DNA from: an uncultured Prevotella sp. | GTDB taxonomy: Bacteria > Bacteroidota > Bacteroidia > Bacteroidales > Bacteroidaceae | Length of the DNA stretch: 64,000 nt | Assembly: GCA_946998205.1 (NCBI GenBank) | Contig: CAMPYJ010000005.1 | Location: 27,315 to 91,314 of the forward strand | Direction: 5' to 3' | Shown: piece after piece, positions 17,348 through 25,908 of the stretch | Layout of the letters: each line of letters starts with the position of its first letter | How positions within the stretch are numbered: position 1 is the stretch's first letter | The notes under the pieces: model-generated | Seen by the model: the letters and a program-made list of their open reading frames with translations, nothing else | Database searches by the model: none | Told to the model about the DNA's origin: nothing | Made by a program: the position numbers and the translations under genes

Positions 17348-17355
17348 TATTTTTG
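17348..17355 (+). promoter_or_regulatory. -7 promoter box for feoB
   Basis: TATTTTTG, 22 nt before the feoB ATG, fits the Bacteroidota -7 box. I could not make out a clear Fur-type palindrome. Confidence 0.6.
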
Positions 17356-17377
17356 CGATAGAATATAGAGAGACAAG

Positions 17378-19807
17378 ATGAAGTTATCAGAATTAAAAAC
17401 AGGCGAGACCGGAGTTATCGTCAAAGTTACCGGTCACGGTGGCTTTCGCAAACGCATCGTTGAAATGGGTTTTATCAGCGGGAAAAAAGTTGAGGTGTTA
17501 TTGAACGCGCCCCTGAAGGACCCAGTGAAATACAAGGTGATGGGTTACGAAGTGTCTCTGAGACACTCTGAGGCCGACATGATTGAGGTAGTTCCTTTGA
17601 AAGAATCCAAGACGCGAAAGCCAGCCGAGCGCAATTACCCGGGAGCCATTTCTGATGACGATTGTGACGATGCCAAGCTCTTAAGGGAACAGCAAGCCCA
17701 CGCCGCCGCCATGAGGAAGAGCCGAACCATAAACGTAGCTTTGGTGGGAAATCCCAACTGCGGCAAAACATCGCTGTTCAATTTTGCATCCGGTGCGCAC
17801 GAAAGAGTGGGCAATTATTCGGGTGTCACGGTCGATGCGAAGGAAGGTCACGCCAGTTTTGAAGGCTACGACTTCAACATCGTTGACCTTCCCGGCACTT
17901 ACTCGCTCTCGGCTTACTCGCCGGAAGAGCTCTATGTGAGGAAACAAATCATAGAGAAAACCCCAGACATCATCATCAACGTCATAGACACTTCAAACTT
18001 GGAGCGAAACTTTTACCTGACGACACAACTCATTGACATGCACCTCCGCATCGTCTGTGCGTTAAACATGTTTGACGAGTCAGAAGAACGGGGAGACCGC
18101 ATTCACGTCAACAAGCTGTCCGAGCTTTTCGGCATCCCGATGGTACCCACCGTATTTAAAACCGGAAGAGGCGTCAAGGAACTGTTTCATCAGGTCATCG
18201 AGACATACGAAGGCAAGGAAGGCGCCAAGCCGCAATTCCGCCACATACACATCAATCACGGACACGAGATAGAGCAGGGCATCGCTGACATTCAGGCTTT
18301 CCTAAAACAAGACGAAGACATCCGGCGGCACTACTCTACCCGTTACCTGGGCATCAAGCTGATGGAGCACGACCGTGACGTGGAGAAAATGGCCAGTTCA
18401 CTGCCCCATGCGGACGAGATATTCGCCGCCAGGGACAAAGCCGACAAACGCGTGAGAGAGGAAACAGACACCGACAGCGAGACCGCGGTGATGGATGCTA
18501 AATACGGCTTCATTCACGGAGCGCTGAAAGAGGCTTCCTACGAGACGGGCCACAAGAAAGACACATACCAGCTCACGCACCGCCTGGACAGCATCATCAC
18601 GAACAAGCTTCTGGGGTTCCCCATCTTCATAGCCTTGATGTGGCTGATGTTCGAAGCGACCTTCTCACTCGGTCAGTACCCAAAAGACTGGATAGAAACC
18701 GGCGTCGCCTGGCTGGGACAGACCATTTCCACCTATTTTCCCGACGGTCCCATCAAAGACATGCTGGTCGACGGCGTCATCGGGGGCGTTGGCGCCGTCA
18801 TCGTCTTTTTGCCGCAAATACTTATTTTGTATTTCTTTATCTCTTACATGGAAGACAGCGGATACATGTCGCGCGCGGCTTTCATCATGGACAAGCTGAT
18901 GCACAAGATGGGATTGCACGGCAAATCGTTCATTCCTCTCATCGTGGGATTTGGCTGCAACGTTCCGGCGGTGATGGCGACGCGGACCATTGAAAGCCGA
19001 AAGTCAAGGCTCGTCACCATGCTCATCCTACCCATGATGAGCTGTTCGGCCCGGCTTCCCGTATACATCATGATCATCGGAACGTTCTTCTCGGCCCGGT
19101 ATCAGTCAACGATGATGATGTCGCTCTATCTCATCGGCATCCTCATGGCTGTCTTTCTGGGCTGGCTGTTCAGCAAATTCGCCATCAAGGGCGAAGACAC
19201 GCCGTTCGTGATGGAGCTTCCGCCCTACCGCCTGCCGACATGGAAAGCCATCACCAGACACACTTGGGAGAAGGGTAAACTGTACCTAAAGAAGATGGGC
19301 GGCATCATCCTGGTGGCCAGCATCATCGTTTGGGCACTGGGCTATTTCCCACATGCCCAGCACCTGTCCAAGGCAGAACAGCAAGAACAGAGCTACATTG
19401 GACGCATAGGCAAGGCCATAGAACCGGTATTCAGGGCGCAAGGCTTTAGTTGGAAACTGGACGTCGGCATCGTCGCTGGCGTTGGAGCCAAGGAAATCGT
19501 GGCCTCGACGATAGGTGTGCTCTACTCGCCCGAGGAGGGTGTTGACGAAGACGGCGCGGCATCAAATGAGTCCGAGATGTATTCGCGACTGAGAAAACAA
19601 ATGACGGCCGACGGCATCACGCCGCTAACCGCATATTCCTTCCTGCTCTTCGTGCTGCTATACTTCCCCTGCGTGGCCGTCATCGCCGCCATCAAGGGCG
19701 AGACGGGCAGCTGGAAATGGGCTTTGTTCTCGGCCGGATACACCACATTTCTGGCGTGGATAGCATCTGCTGCATTCTACCAAATAGGACGTTTGTTTGT
19801 CTCATAG
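17378..19807 (+). CDS. feoB: fused FeoA-FeoB ferrous iron transporter
   Basis: Inner-membrane importer of Fe(II) with a FeoA SH3-like domain fused in front. Residues 1-75 are FeoA (MKLSELKTGETGVIVKV, GGFRKRIVEMGF). A charged linker runs from about 76 to 115. The G domain starts with GNPNCGKTS (124-132, G1) and has DLPGTYSLS (G3). The membrane part has paired gate regions with conserved Cys: GFGCNVPAVMATRTIES and MMSCSARLPVYIMI. A second gate half follows (VGAKEIVASTIGVLYSP), and the C-terminal helices lie at about 750-809. The 809 residues are typical of Bacteroidota fusions. It is monocistronic. Confidence 0.97.
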   Translation: MKLSELKTGETGVIVKVTGHGGFRKRIVEMGFISGKKVEVLLNAPLKDPVKYKVMGYEVSLRHSEADMIEVVPLKESKTRKPAERNYPGAISDDDCDDAKLLREQQAHAAAMRKSRTINVALVGNPNCGKTSLFNFASGAHERVGNYSGVTVDAKEGHASFEGYDFNIVDLPGTYSLSAYSPEELYVRKQIIEKTPDIIINVIDTSNLERNFYLTTQLIDMHLRIVCALNMFDESEERGDRIHVNKLSELFGIPMVPTVFKTGRGVKELFHQVIETYEGKEGAKPQFRHIHINHGHEIEQGIADIQAFLKQDEDIRRHYSTRYLGIKLMEHDRDVEKMASSLPHADEIFAARDKADKRVREETDTDSETAVMDAKYGFIHGALKEASYETGHKKDTYQLTHRLDSIITNKLLGFPIFIALMWLMFEATFSLGQYPKDWIETGVAWLGQTISTYFPDGPIKDMLVDGVIGGVGAVIVFLPQILILYFFISYMEDSGYMSRAAFIMDKLMHKMGLHGKSFIPLIVGFGCNVPAVMATRTIESRKSRLVTMLILPMMSCSARLPVYIMIIGTFFSARYQSTMMMSLYLIGILMAVFLGWLFSKFAIKGEDTPFVMELPPYRLPTWKAITRHTWEKGKLYLKKMGGIILVASIIVWALGYFPHAQHLSKAEQQEQSYIGRIGKAIEPVFRAQGFSWKLDVGIVAGVGAKEIVASTIGVLYSPEEGVDEDGAASNESEMYSRLRKQMTADGITPLTAYSFLLFVLLYFPCVAVIAAIKGETGSWKWALFSAGYTTFLAWIASAAFYQIGRLFVS

Positions 19808-19858
19808 CCGCATATTCTTACGCTGCCCAACATTAATTTCAAAAAAACAAACGAAATG

Positions 19859-19890
19859 TTTGGCATTTCAAGAAAATCAACGTACCTTTG
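19859..19890 (+). promoter_or_regulatory. promoter for the tandem tRNA-Lys genes
   Basis: TTTG (19859-19862), a 20-nt spacer and TACCTTTG (19883-19890): a full match to the Bacteroidota consensus, 20 nt before the first tRNA. Confidence 0.8.
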
Positions 19891-19910
19891 CACACGCAAA
19901 AAAGAAACTT

Positions 19911-19983
19911 GCACCCTTAGCTCAGTTGGTAGAGCAACTGACTCTTAATCAGTGGGTCTAGGGTTCGAATCCCTAAGGGTGTA
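19911..19983 (+). tRNA. tRNA-Lys (anticodon CTT), copy 1
   Basis: Acceptor stem GCACCCT / AGGGTGT (first pair G-U), D-arm AGCTCAGTTGGTAGAGC, anticodon stem ACTGA/TCAGT around CTCTTAA (anticodon CTT), T-arm GGGTTCGAATCCC. No CCA is encoded. Confidence 0.95.
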
Positions 19984-19997
19984 CTTCTTTCTTGACT

Positions 19998-20070
19998 GCA
20001 CCCTTAGCTCAGTTGGTAGAGCAACTGACTCTTAATCAGTGGGTCTAGGGTTCGAACCCCTAAGGGTGTA
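19998..20070 (+). tRNA. tRNA-Lys (anticodon CTT), copy 2
   Basis: Identical to copy 1 except in the T-arm region, where it reads TTCGAACCCC and copy 1 reads TTCGAATCCC. It lies 14 nt downstream and is presumably cut from the same transcript; a recent tandem duplication. Confidence 0.95.
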
Positions 20071-20081
20071 CAACCAAAACA

Positions 20082-20125
20082 AAGGTAAATCAACAGGTCT
20101 GCACGAGGACACCTTGATTTACCTT
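20082..20125 (+). terminator. terminator after tRNA-Lys pair
   Basis: AAGGTAAATCAA pairs with TTGATTTACCTT around a loop with a second small stem, followed by TTACTTTTTTC. Confidence 0.75.
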
Positions 20126-20264
20126 TTACTTTTTTCACAACCTCTCACCTACTGCTTAGCTTCAACTCTCAACAACATGACTGCGGAATGAAAAGGAACG
20201 TAAGTCAACAGCTTCACGCCGAAGCAACAGCAATGCGTGCAAGCTGGCACAGAAGGGTAAAGGA

Positions 20265-20300
20265 AAGCGCCTGCAAACCATAAAATGTTTACAGGCGCTT
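20265..20300 (-). terminator. terminator of the tRNA-Ser/tRNA-Glu transcript
   Basis: On the minus strand AAGCGCCTG pairs with CAGGCGCTT, extended by GTTT-type pairs, and is followed by TCCTTTACCC. It lies just after tRNA-Glu. Confidence 0.65.
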
Positions 20301-20307
20301 AATTATC

Positions 20308-20382
20308 TGGTAGTCGGTACGAGAATCGAACTCGTATGCCAAGATTGAGAATCTTGTATCCTAACCGTTAGATGAACCGACC
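20308..20382 (-). tRNA. tRNA-Glu (anticodon CTC), CCA encoded
   Basis: Reverse-strand cloverleaf: acceptor GGTCGGT / ACCGACT, D-arm CATCTAACGGTTAGGATA, anticodon loop TTCTCAA between CAAGA and TCTTG (anticodon CTC), T-arm ACGAGTTCGATTCTCGT. The 3' end reads ACCA, so CCA is encoded, unlike the other tRNAs here. Most bacteria rely on the TTC isoacceptor for Glu; a CTC gene is an extra. Confidence 0.93.
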
Positions 20383-20402
20383 GTTAGCGAATGCGTCTTG
20401 AG

Positions 20403-20490
20403 CGGAAGCGGGGGGATTCGAACCCCCGGTACGGAAAGCCCGCACGTCAGTTTAGCAAACTGGTGGTTTCAGCCACTCACCCACACTTCC
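20403..20490 (-). tRNA. tRNA-Ser (anticodon GCT)
   Basis: Class II tRNA of 88 nt on the minus strand. Acceptor GGAAGTG / CGCTTCC with discriminator G, anticodon loop TTGCTAA (GCT), a long variable arm about 20 nt long (CGTGCGGGCTTTCCGTACCG), T-arm GGGGGTTCGAATCCCCC. It is followed 20 nt later by tRNA-Glu; both probably derive from one transcript. Confidence 0.95.
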
Positions 20491-20537
20491 CTTCCTTTCA
20501 CCGCAAAGGAGTATGCACTGTGTCTCAAATGCGGTTG

Positions 20538-20545
20538 CAAAGGTA
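20538..20545 (-). promoter_or_regulatory. -7 promoter box for tRNA-Ser/tRNA-Glu
   Basis: TACCTTTG on the minus strand, 47 nt before the mature tRNA-Ser 5' end. Confidence 0.6.
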
Positions 20546-20619
20546 ATGGTTTATTTCTGAATAGCACAACCTTTGTAATGGAAAAAGACTGGTTTTTAAA
20601 ATTTATTAACAAGTTGACA

Positions 20620-21099
20620 TCAGCGCATGCAATCGTCTACAAACGACAGCGGAAGCAAGTCTTTCACGCTTCTGACACAATAGATTTTCTTCGTACCATA
20701 TAAAAGAATTTTGACGGGTTTTTTATATCGGTCTTCTATTTCAAGTATAACCTGCCGGCAAGCTCCGCAAGGCGTGATGGGATTAGGCAAAACACCGTTC
20801 TCATTCCTGCCTGCGACCGCCAATGCCTCAATGGGACTGTCGGGATAGTTGGCTTGAGCCGCGAAGACGGCAGTACGCTCTGCGCACAAACCTGAGGGGA
20901 ATGCGGCATTTTCCTGATTGGCTCCTATCACCACTTTTCCATTTTCAAGCCTTAAAGCAGCGCCCACATAGAAGCGGCTGTAACGCGCGTATGCGTTCTC
21001 AGTGGCCGCAAGGGCGGCCTGAACCAATTCTCGGTCGCGCGGAGAAAGCTCATCAAGTTGACAACTCTGAATAATGATACTAATGTCTATCTGTTCCAT
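20620..21099 (-). CDS. cdd: cytidine deaminase
   Basis: Zinc enzyme deaminating cytidine and deoxycytidine to uridine forms in pyrimidine salvage. The 159 residues carry the family motifs: RFYVGAALRLENG, the zinc/proton-transfer site LCAERTAVFAA (Cys and catalytic Glu) and the second zinc pair PCGACRQVILE. The start is 5 nt after the stop of the upstream beta-helix lipoprotein gene, so it is translated from the same message. The N-terminal 20 residues (MEQIDISIIIQSCQLDELSP) extend a little beyond the Bacillus-type enzyme. Confidence 0.96.
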   Translation of the reverse strand: MEQIDISIIIQSCQLDELSPRDRELVQAALAATENAYARYSRFYVGAALRLENGKVVIGANQENAAFPSGLCAERTAVFAAQANYPDSPIEALAVAGRNENGVLPNPITPCGACRQVILEIEDRYKKPVKILLYGTKKIYCVRSVKDLLPLSFVDDCMR

Positions 21100-21104
21100 G
21101 CGTG

Positions 21105-22541
21105 TTAGGGTTTAAAGTATTCATAGGCTCCGATATCCGGCCGTTCGTCTCTCTTTCTGCCATCTCTGTCCAAAGGTAAGGACGTTGCTTGATTGGCTTT
21201 TCCTATGGCAAGAGACTTGTCACGCAGCCTGAAATCATACCTCAGGCTGTCGGTGTCAATCAAGAGGAAGTTCTTGTGACCAGCCCGAACCGTGTCTTTT
21301 ACATCTTCGTATGTCACGTTTTTAAAACAAACGCTATCCTCAGACTCTTCGCGAGGCATGCGCAGCAAACAATTCTCGAATGCGAAATGCAGCCGAAGAG
21401 CGTCTTTTCCGGGGATTCTCATCACCTCATGGTCGGAGTAGCCCGTGACAAGCGAGTTGCTGCAAACGAATTGTCTCAAGGGTGAAGAAGCCGCGCTCAG
21501 CCTTAAAGCCACACCTCTGTTAGAGTCAAAAGGATAAAATTGCGCCAAAGTACATCCGTTCATCAACACATCGCCGCCATCAATAAAAACACAATCGTTG
21601 AGGGTATTGCTGAAAACAGAATTGTTGATGGAAACTTGCGCATGACGGGTCAGCAAGCCAAATCCTTGACAGTTGTGGATAGTTGAATTGGCGATGACCA
21701 GTTTTTGCTTGGATATGCCAGCGGAATCAATCACCAAGCCGTTGTAAGCGCCATGGATGTCGGCGTACGAAATGGCATTTTCGTTGGACGATGGATAGAT
21801 GTGTATCCCCTGCCACTGACCACTCAATGCGTCGTAAGGCAGGTAATCGAACATGCGATCCAGCCGGTTGCCGCGCAAGACGACTTCTTTTTTCGGCTCA
21901 CCCTCAATGGACAGCCGGCCATAGACATCAATGCCGGCATGCTGATCGAAATACAGTGTCGTGCCGGCAGCTATCCGCAAGGTCTTGTTTTCTCCAACCG
22001 TCAGCCTGCCGAACACCACGATGGGCTTGGCTCCTGTCAGCAACGTGTCGTTCAAGACATGATGGTCGCGCAAGAAAACGGCATCCCAGGCATAGGCGTT
22101 CAGATTAACTTTCTGCTCCTTTCCGTTCTCCAATGCGAACACAAGGTTGTCTTCAATGCGTTGCGGCACATCGGCATGTTTGGCCGGAGCGGTTAATTCC
22201 ACATACACGCGGATGCTGTCATCCTTCCTAATTTCAATCTCAGAAGTCGCATATCCCACGTCTTTACCCAGATAAACGCCATCGACATTGACTCTGAAGC
22301 CTGTCTGATTGCCCCGTTCCAACCTAACGTTAGAGCATCTAATGCCTTCTCCTGAATGGTTATAAACCCAAAAGGATTTGGCCGCCGAGGGTATTTTGGA
22401 AAAGACGGTGTCAAGCCTGACACTGTCAGAAGAGAATGTCAACGAATGATTGGGTGACGAAGAAAAGGTATCTTCATCATGACATGCGGTGAAACCAATC
22501 AGCACCAACAAACAAACTGTAACGGACAATCGAACATTCAT
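21105..22541 (-). CDS. lipoprotein with right-handed parallel beta-helix fold
   Basis: A secreted lipoprotein of 478 residues, starting at the second of two adjacent Met codons. The lipobox is LIGFTAC with the acylated Cys at position 20. After an N-terminal beta-sandwich-like part (about 25-150), residues about 165-400 show regularly spaced beta-strand coils of the pectate-lyase-like type (NGLVIDSAGISKQKLVIANS, IHNCQGFGLLTR, VSINNSVFSN, VLMNGCTLAQF). The end RPDIGAYEY is the usual closing motif of choice-of-anchor/parallel beta-helix proteins. No catalytic site is evident. It could bind or process polysaccharide at the cell surface; function unknown. It shares an operon with cdd, which seems functionally unrelated. 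Confidence 0.8.
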   Translation of the reverse strand: MNVRLSVTVCLLVLIGFTACHDEDTFSSSPNHSLTFSSDSVRLDTVFSKIPSAAKSFWVYNHSGEGIRCSNVRLERGNQTGFRVNVDGVYLGKDVGYATSEIEIRKDDSIRVYVELTAPAKHADVPQRIEDNLVFALENGKEQKVNLNAYAWDAVFLRDHHVLNDTLLTGAKPIVVFGRLTVGENKTLRIAAGTTLYFDQHAGIDVYGRLSIEGEPKKEVVLRGNRLDRMFDYLPYDALSGQWQGIHIYPSSNENAISYADIHGAYNGLVIDSAGISKQKLVIANSTIHNCQGFGLLTRHAQVSINNSVFSNTLNDCVFIDGGDVLMNGCTLAQFYPFDSNRGVALRLSAASSPLRQFVCSNSLVTGYSDHEVMRIPGKDALRLHFAFENCLLRMPREESEDSVCFKNVTYEDVKDTVRAGHKNFLLIDTDSLRYDFRLRDKSLAIGKANQATSLPLDRDGRKRDERPDIGAYEYFKP

Positions 22542-22568
22542 CAACGAATAAACGCTAAAAGTGACTAT

Positions 22569-23044
22569 TTATTTTTGAAAAACCCAATAAATTATTGTCA
22601 AGAAATGTAAAACAAACAATGACGAATCCGGAGAAGACTTACTTCGCTTAAAGTCCTCACGGGTGAGGATAACGTCAAACAACGCCGCAAATTCCGAATG
22701 GCGTTGGTACACGTTCACCATTTTCCGTTGGTTGCTGCTCGTCACGATGACCATATTGACACGGTGCCGTTTCAGGTCATTGACAAAGGCAACGACGCCC
22801 GGAACGCATGCGTAGTCGATGTTCTTTTCAAACTCATCGAGATGCTACTCCATTTCATGCCGCGCTTCCTCTTCGTCTTTAAAATACCGACTGAATATCT
22901 GAGCCAGCATCCGCCCCTTGACAAGATGTGCAAAATGGGTACGCCTGGTTTATACACCTCGCCTATCCGTTTGCAGCAAACGGTATACAGAGACTCGGTA
23001 TCCAGCACCATACCATCCAAATCAAAAAGTGCCGTGTTATACAT
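22569..23044 (-). pseudogene. broken HAD-family hydrolase (beta-phosphoglucomutase-like)
   Basis: Three fragments of one HAD protein can be joined by reading across frames. The start is MYNTALFDLDGMVLDTESLY with motif I intact. A frameshift falls after about residue 42, near PILHILS; the next frame continues KGRMLAQIFSRYFKDEEEAR, EFEKNIDYACVPGVVAFVND, then VIVTSSNQRKMVNVYQRH (motif II) and FDVILTREDFKRSKSSPD. In that second frame an in-frame TAG follows HEME. After SSPD, the motif III region, the protein ends abruptly, without motif IV. So there is one frameshift, one nonsense codon and a C-terminal loss of about 60 residues. Its promoter box (TACCTTTG, 23074-23081, minus) is still present. 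Confidence 0.85.
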
Positions 23045-23073
23045 TTTTCACCTTCTTTTATAGAATGACATAT

Positions 23074-23081
23074 CAAAGGTA
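23074..23081 (-). promoter_or_regulatory. -7 promoter box retained by the broken HAD gene
   Basis: TACCTTTG on the minus strand, 29 nt before the ATG at 23044. It is divergent from the promoter box of the next gene at 23095. Confidence 0.55.
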
Positions 23082-23094
23082 CAAAAAATATTCG

Positions 23095-23102
23095 TATTTT
23101 TG
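23095..23102 (+). promoter_or_regulatory. -7 promoter box for the DUF3298 lipoprotein-rsmG operon
   Basis: TATTTTTG, 15 nt before the ATG at 23118, fits TAnnTTTG. Confidence 0.6.
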
Positions 23103-23117
23103 CACCAAAAAGAAAAG

Positions 23118-23915
23118 ATGAGGAATCTGTTGTTTGTCATTGTCCTCACCCTATTGGCATCGGGATGTGATGACAACCGCAACAACGTGGTGAAGAAATA
23201 CGGACTGAAAATCATATCATTTGCGATAGACTCTACCACTTATCTGGCAAACAACGCTCACTCCCCCAAGTGTGAAGTATCCATCCAAATGCAATGTGTG
23301 CGAGGAAAAAACGCCCCGAAAATCAACCAAGCGTTGGTTCAAACTGGTTTTCTGGTTACAAACAGCTTATCTCAAACAAACGAGTCGACCGACATGGTGA
23401 AGGTTTTGCGAACATTTGTAAACCAATATTTGGATGAATACATCAATACTTATGGCCCGCTTTACCGAGCGGACACTGTCAATCCAACCGCCTATGACAG
23501 GCGTTATCAGCTGAAATCGGAAATCCAAAACAACCAAAAAGGAATCCTCACATACATCATTTACCTGTCGACAGCTGCGGGCTCGTCACAAACATCAAAC
23601 CAAACGATTGCGAAAAACTTCAACATGAACACTGGAGAGCCAGTCACTTTGTCAGATCTGTTCATTGAGGGTTATGAAGAATCTGTAAGAGACATCATTC
23701 TCGAAAAACTTCAAAGACGATTGAAAAATAATGGAACAGGACACCAAAAACAGGAACGAAGTTTGACTGACGTAGATGTTTACATCACGGATAATTTTGT
23801 CATTGGAAAGAATAAAATAACTTTCATCTACCGTGAAGATGAGATTGCGCCACATGAATATGGCGAGATGAGGATAGATTTGAGCAAGTCTGAATTAAAG
23901 AAATACTTAAAATGA
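23118..23915 (+). CDS. RsiV-like DUF3298-domain lipoprotein
   Basis: Secreted lipoprotein of 265 residues. The start at 23118 gives a proper signal (MRNLLFVIVLTLLASGC, lipobox Cys17), and the -7 box at 23095 lies upstream. The C-terminal half (about 150-260) resembles the DUF4163/DUF3298 pair of RsiV-type proteins: YIIYLSTAAGSSQTSNQT, FNMNTGEPVTLSDLF, VIGKNKITFIYREDEIAPHE, YGEMRIDLSKSELKKYL. RsiV proteins bind lysozyme as anti-sigma factors in Firmicutes, but this protein has no anti-sigma segment, so only the fold is shared. Its stop overlaps the rsmG start (ATGA), indicating translational coupling. Confidence 0.78.
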   Translation: MRNLLFVIVLTLLASGCDDNRNNVVKKYGLKIISFAIDSTTYLANNAHSPKCEVSIQMQCVRGKNAPKINQALVQTGFLVTNSLSQTNESTDMVKVLRTFVNQYLDEYINTYGPLYRADTVNPTAYDRRYQLKSEIQNNQKGILTYIIYLSTAAGSSQTSNQTIAKNFNMNTGEPVTLSDLFIEGYEESVRDIILEKLQRRLKNNGTGHQKQERSLTDVDVYITDNFVIGKNKITFIYREDEIAPHEYGEMRIDLSKSELKKYLK

Positions 23916-24538
23916 ACATAGAAGCGATACTGAAATATTTCCCTTCGTTAACCGAAGAGCAGAAAAAACAATATGGCATGCTTCAAGAACTGTACGGCGA
24001 TTGGAACGCAAAAATCAACGTCATATCACGCAAAGACATTGACCATCTGTATGAACATCATGTCTTGCATTCGCTGTCCATAGCCAAACTGATTGGTTTC
24101 ATCGGCCAGACAAAGGTTTTAGACATAGGGACAGGAGGCGGTTTTCCGGGCATTCCCTTGGCCATTATGTTTCCAAAATGTAGCTTCACACTCATCGATG
24201 GAACGGGAAAAAAAGTTAGAGTGGCCGAAGAAATCGCCCATTCCATCGGCCTAAAGAATGTCGCAACCAAGCATGTCAGGGGCGAAGAAGAAAAAGGTGT
24301 CTATGATTTCGTGGTGAGCAGAGCCGCCATGTCGCTACCCGACTTGTTCAAAATCGCCAAGAAGAACATTTCCAAGGAGCAACGAAACGTACTGCCAAAC
24401 GGAATCATCTGCTTGAAAGGTGGCAATCTTGACACCGAGACGAAACCATTCAGACGCATCGTTGAAACCTGTCCGGTATCCAATTGGTTTGACGAAGAGT
24501 GGTTCAAGGAAAAGAACATTGTCTATCTGCCACTTTAA
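23912..24538 (+). CDS. rsmG: 16S rRNA (guanine(527)-N7)-methyltransferase
   Basis: Methylates G527 of 16S rRNA using SAM; loss in other bacteria gives low-level streptomycin resistance. The 208 residues have the GidB pattern: NVISRKDIDHLYEHHVLHSL at the N-terminus (about 34-53), the SAM loop LDIGTGGGFPGIPLAI, and VSRAAMSLPDL. The start overlaps the lipoprotein gene by 4 nt, and the MBL hydrolase follows 35 nt later. Confidence 0.97.
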   Translation: MNIEAILKYFPSLTEEQKKQYGMLQELYGDWNAKINVISRKDIDHLYEHHVLHSLSIAKLIGFIGQTKVLDIGTGGGFPGIPLAIMFPKCSFTLIDGTGKKVRVAEEIAHSIGLKNVATKHVRGEEEKGVYDFVVSRAAMSLPDLFKIAKKNISKEQRNVLPNGIICLKGGNLDTETKPFRRIVETCPVSNWFDEEWFKEKNIVYLPL

Positions 24539-24573
24539 CTCCATACGACAACAACACTAAAAGACGATAAGTT

Positions 24574-25218
24574 ATGCTCAACATCAAATGCTTCGTGTGC
24601 AATATGCTGCAAGAAAACTGCTATGTGGTCAGTGATGAAACCCATGAATGCATCATCATTGATTGCGGAGCCTTTTATGAAAAAGAACAGAAGGCCATAG
24701 CACAATACATCGAAGCACGGGGATTAAAGCCCGTCGATTTCATCGCTACGCACGGACATGCCGATCACCATTTCGGCGATCAGTTTGTCTACACAACATA
24801 CGGATTAAAGGTGAAAGTTCACCGGGCTGACGCTTTTCTGATGCAACTACTGCCAGAACAAGCAGAAGCATTCGCAGGTGTCAAGCTGCCGGAGGCTTTC
24901 CCGAGCGTGGGTGAGTATCTCAACACGGATGACACCATATCCCTCGGAACACACCAATTCACCCTGATAGAAACTCCGGGACACACACCCGGAAGCGTGT
25001 TCTTTTATTGCAAGGAAGAGCATACCGCGTTTTCAGGTGACACGTTGTTTCACCTATCCATCGGAAGAACCGACCTTCAGGGAGGCTCCATGTTCCAGAT
25101 GATTCAGAGTTTAAGGACGCTCTCTCAGCTTCCTGACGACACTAAAATATACCCCGGACATGGCGAACCGACGACAATCGGCGCTGAGCTTGCAGGAAAT
25201 CCATACATGGATCGCTAA
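24574..25218 (+). CDS. MBL-fold metallohydrolase (glyoxalase II-like)
   Basis: A metallo-beta-lactamase-fold hydrolase of 214 residues. The zinc motif THGHADHHFG (HxHxDH) lies near 62-71. The further ligands are His in ETPGHTPGS, Asp in FSGDTLF and His in IYPGHGEPT. The short form with NCYVVSDE at the start is usual for YcbL/GloB-like hydrolases of Bacteroidota. The substrate may be S-lactoylglutathione-type thioesters or something else; these organisms generally lack glutathione, so the glyoxalase label is only a family name. Located between rsmG and ruvC, with gaps of 35 and 12 nt. Confidence 0.88.
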   Translation: MLNIKCFVCNMLQENCYVVSDETHECIIIDCGAFYEKEQKAIAQYIEARGLKPVDFIATHGHADHHFGDQFVYTTYGLKVKVHRADAFLMQLLPEQAEAFAGVKLPEAFPSVGEYLNTDDTISLGTHQFTLIETPGHTPGSVFFYCKEEHTAFSGDTLFHLSIGRTDLQGGSMFQMIQSLRTLSQLPDDTKIYPGHGEPTTIGAELAGNPYMDR

Positions 25219-25230
25219 AACGCATGTGCG

Positions 25231-25824
25231 ATGACAACTCCCCAACAACATCAAATCAAAGAAAAAGTGATACTGGGAATAGATCCCGGCACAAATGTAA
25301 TGGGTTATGGCGTCATTAAGATTCTTGAAAGAAAGCCGTCCATGGTGGCCATGGGGGTGATAGACATGCGAAAGACCGATGACCCTTACCTTCGGTTGGG
25401 ACACATCTTTGACCGTGTCACGGGCGTTATTGAAGAGTATCTACCCGACGAAATGGCCATTGAAGCGCCTTTCTTCGGAAAGAACGTACAGTCGATGTTA
25501 AAGTTAGGACGCGCCCAAGGGGTGGCCATAGCCGCGGCCATTCACCACGACGTACCGATTCATGAATACGCTCCACTCAAGATAAAGATGGCTATCACGG
25601 GGCAAGGTCAGGCCAGTAAGGAACAAGTGGCGGGAATGCTTCAAAGACTTTTGAAAATCAACCAAAGCGAAATGCCGCATTTCATGGATGCCACAGACGC
25701 CCTCGGGGCTGCCTACTGTCATTTTCTTCAGATGGGAAGACCAAGCGCTGACAACAAGTACCACGGCTGGAAAGACTTCGTCAACAAGAATAAAAACAGG
25801 CTTTCGCATCCGTATGCCAAGTGA
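25231..25824 (+). CDS. ruvC: crossover junction endodeoxyribonuclease RuvC
   Basis: Holliday-junction resolvase of the RuvABC system. The 197 residues have the RNase H-like fold with acidic catalytic residues in LGIDPGTNVMGYGV (Asp18), MAIEAPFFGKNVQSMLKLG (Glu) and HFMDATDALGAAYCH (two Asp). ALGAAYCH near the C-terminal helix is highly conserved. The tail (KYHGWKDFVNKNKNRLSHPY) is basic. It lies 12 nt after the MBL gene in the same operon. Confidence 0.97.
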   Translation: MTTPQQHQIKEKVILGIDPGTNVMGYGVIKILERKPSMVAMGVIDMRKTDDPYLRLGHIFDRVTGVIEEYLPDEMAIEAPFFGKNVQSMLKLGRAQGVAIAAAIHHDVPIHEYAPLKIKMAITGQGQASKEQVAGMLQRLLKINQSEMPHFMDATDALGAAYCHFLQMGRPSADNKYHGWKDFVNKNKNRLSHPYAK

Positions 25825-25908
25825 CAGAGCAACAAAAGAATATTCAAAAGGTTCACAGCCAACCTGTCATTTCAAAATAAGAACAAAAACAAACAACACA
25901 AGAGAATT

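Noticed and set aside
17378..19807. Unusual FeoA-FeoB fusion as a novelty
   Set aside because: The fusion is a normal form in Bacteroidota; nothing else in the protein is odd.
19911..20070. Tandem tRNA-Lys genes as an integration site
   Set aside because: No integrase or flanking partial tRNA copy nearby; a simple duplication explains them.
20398..20703. 101-codon frame over tRNA-Ser
   Set aside because: Its first 30 codons are the antisense of the tRNA; a common false ORF.
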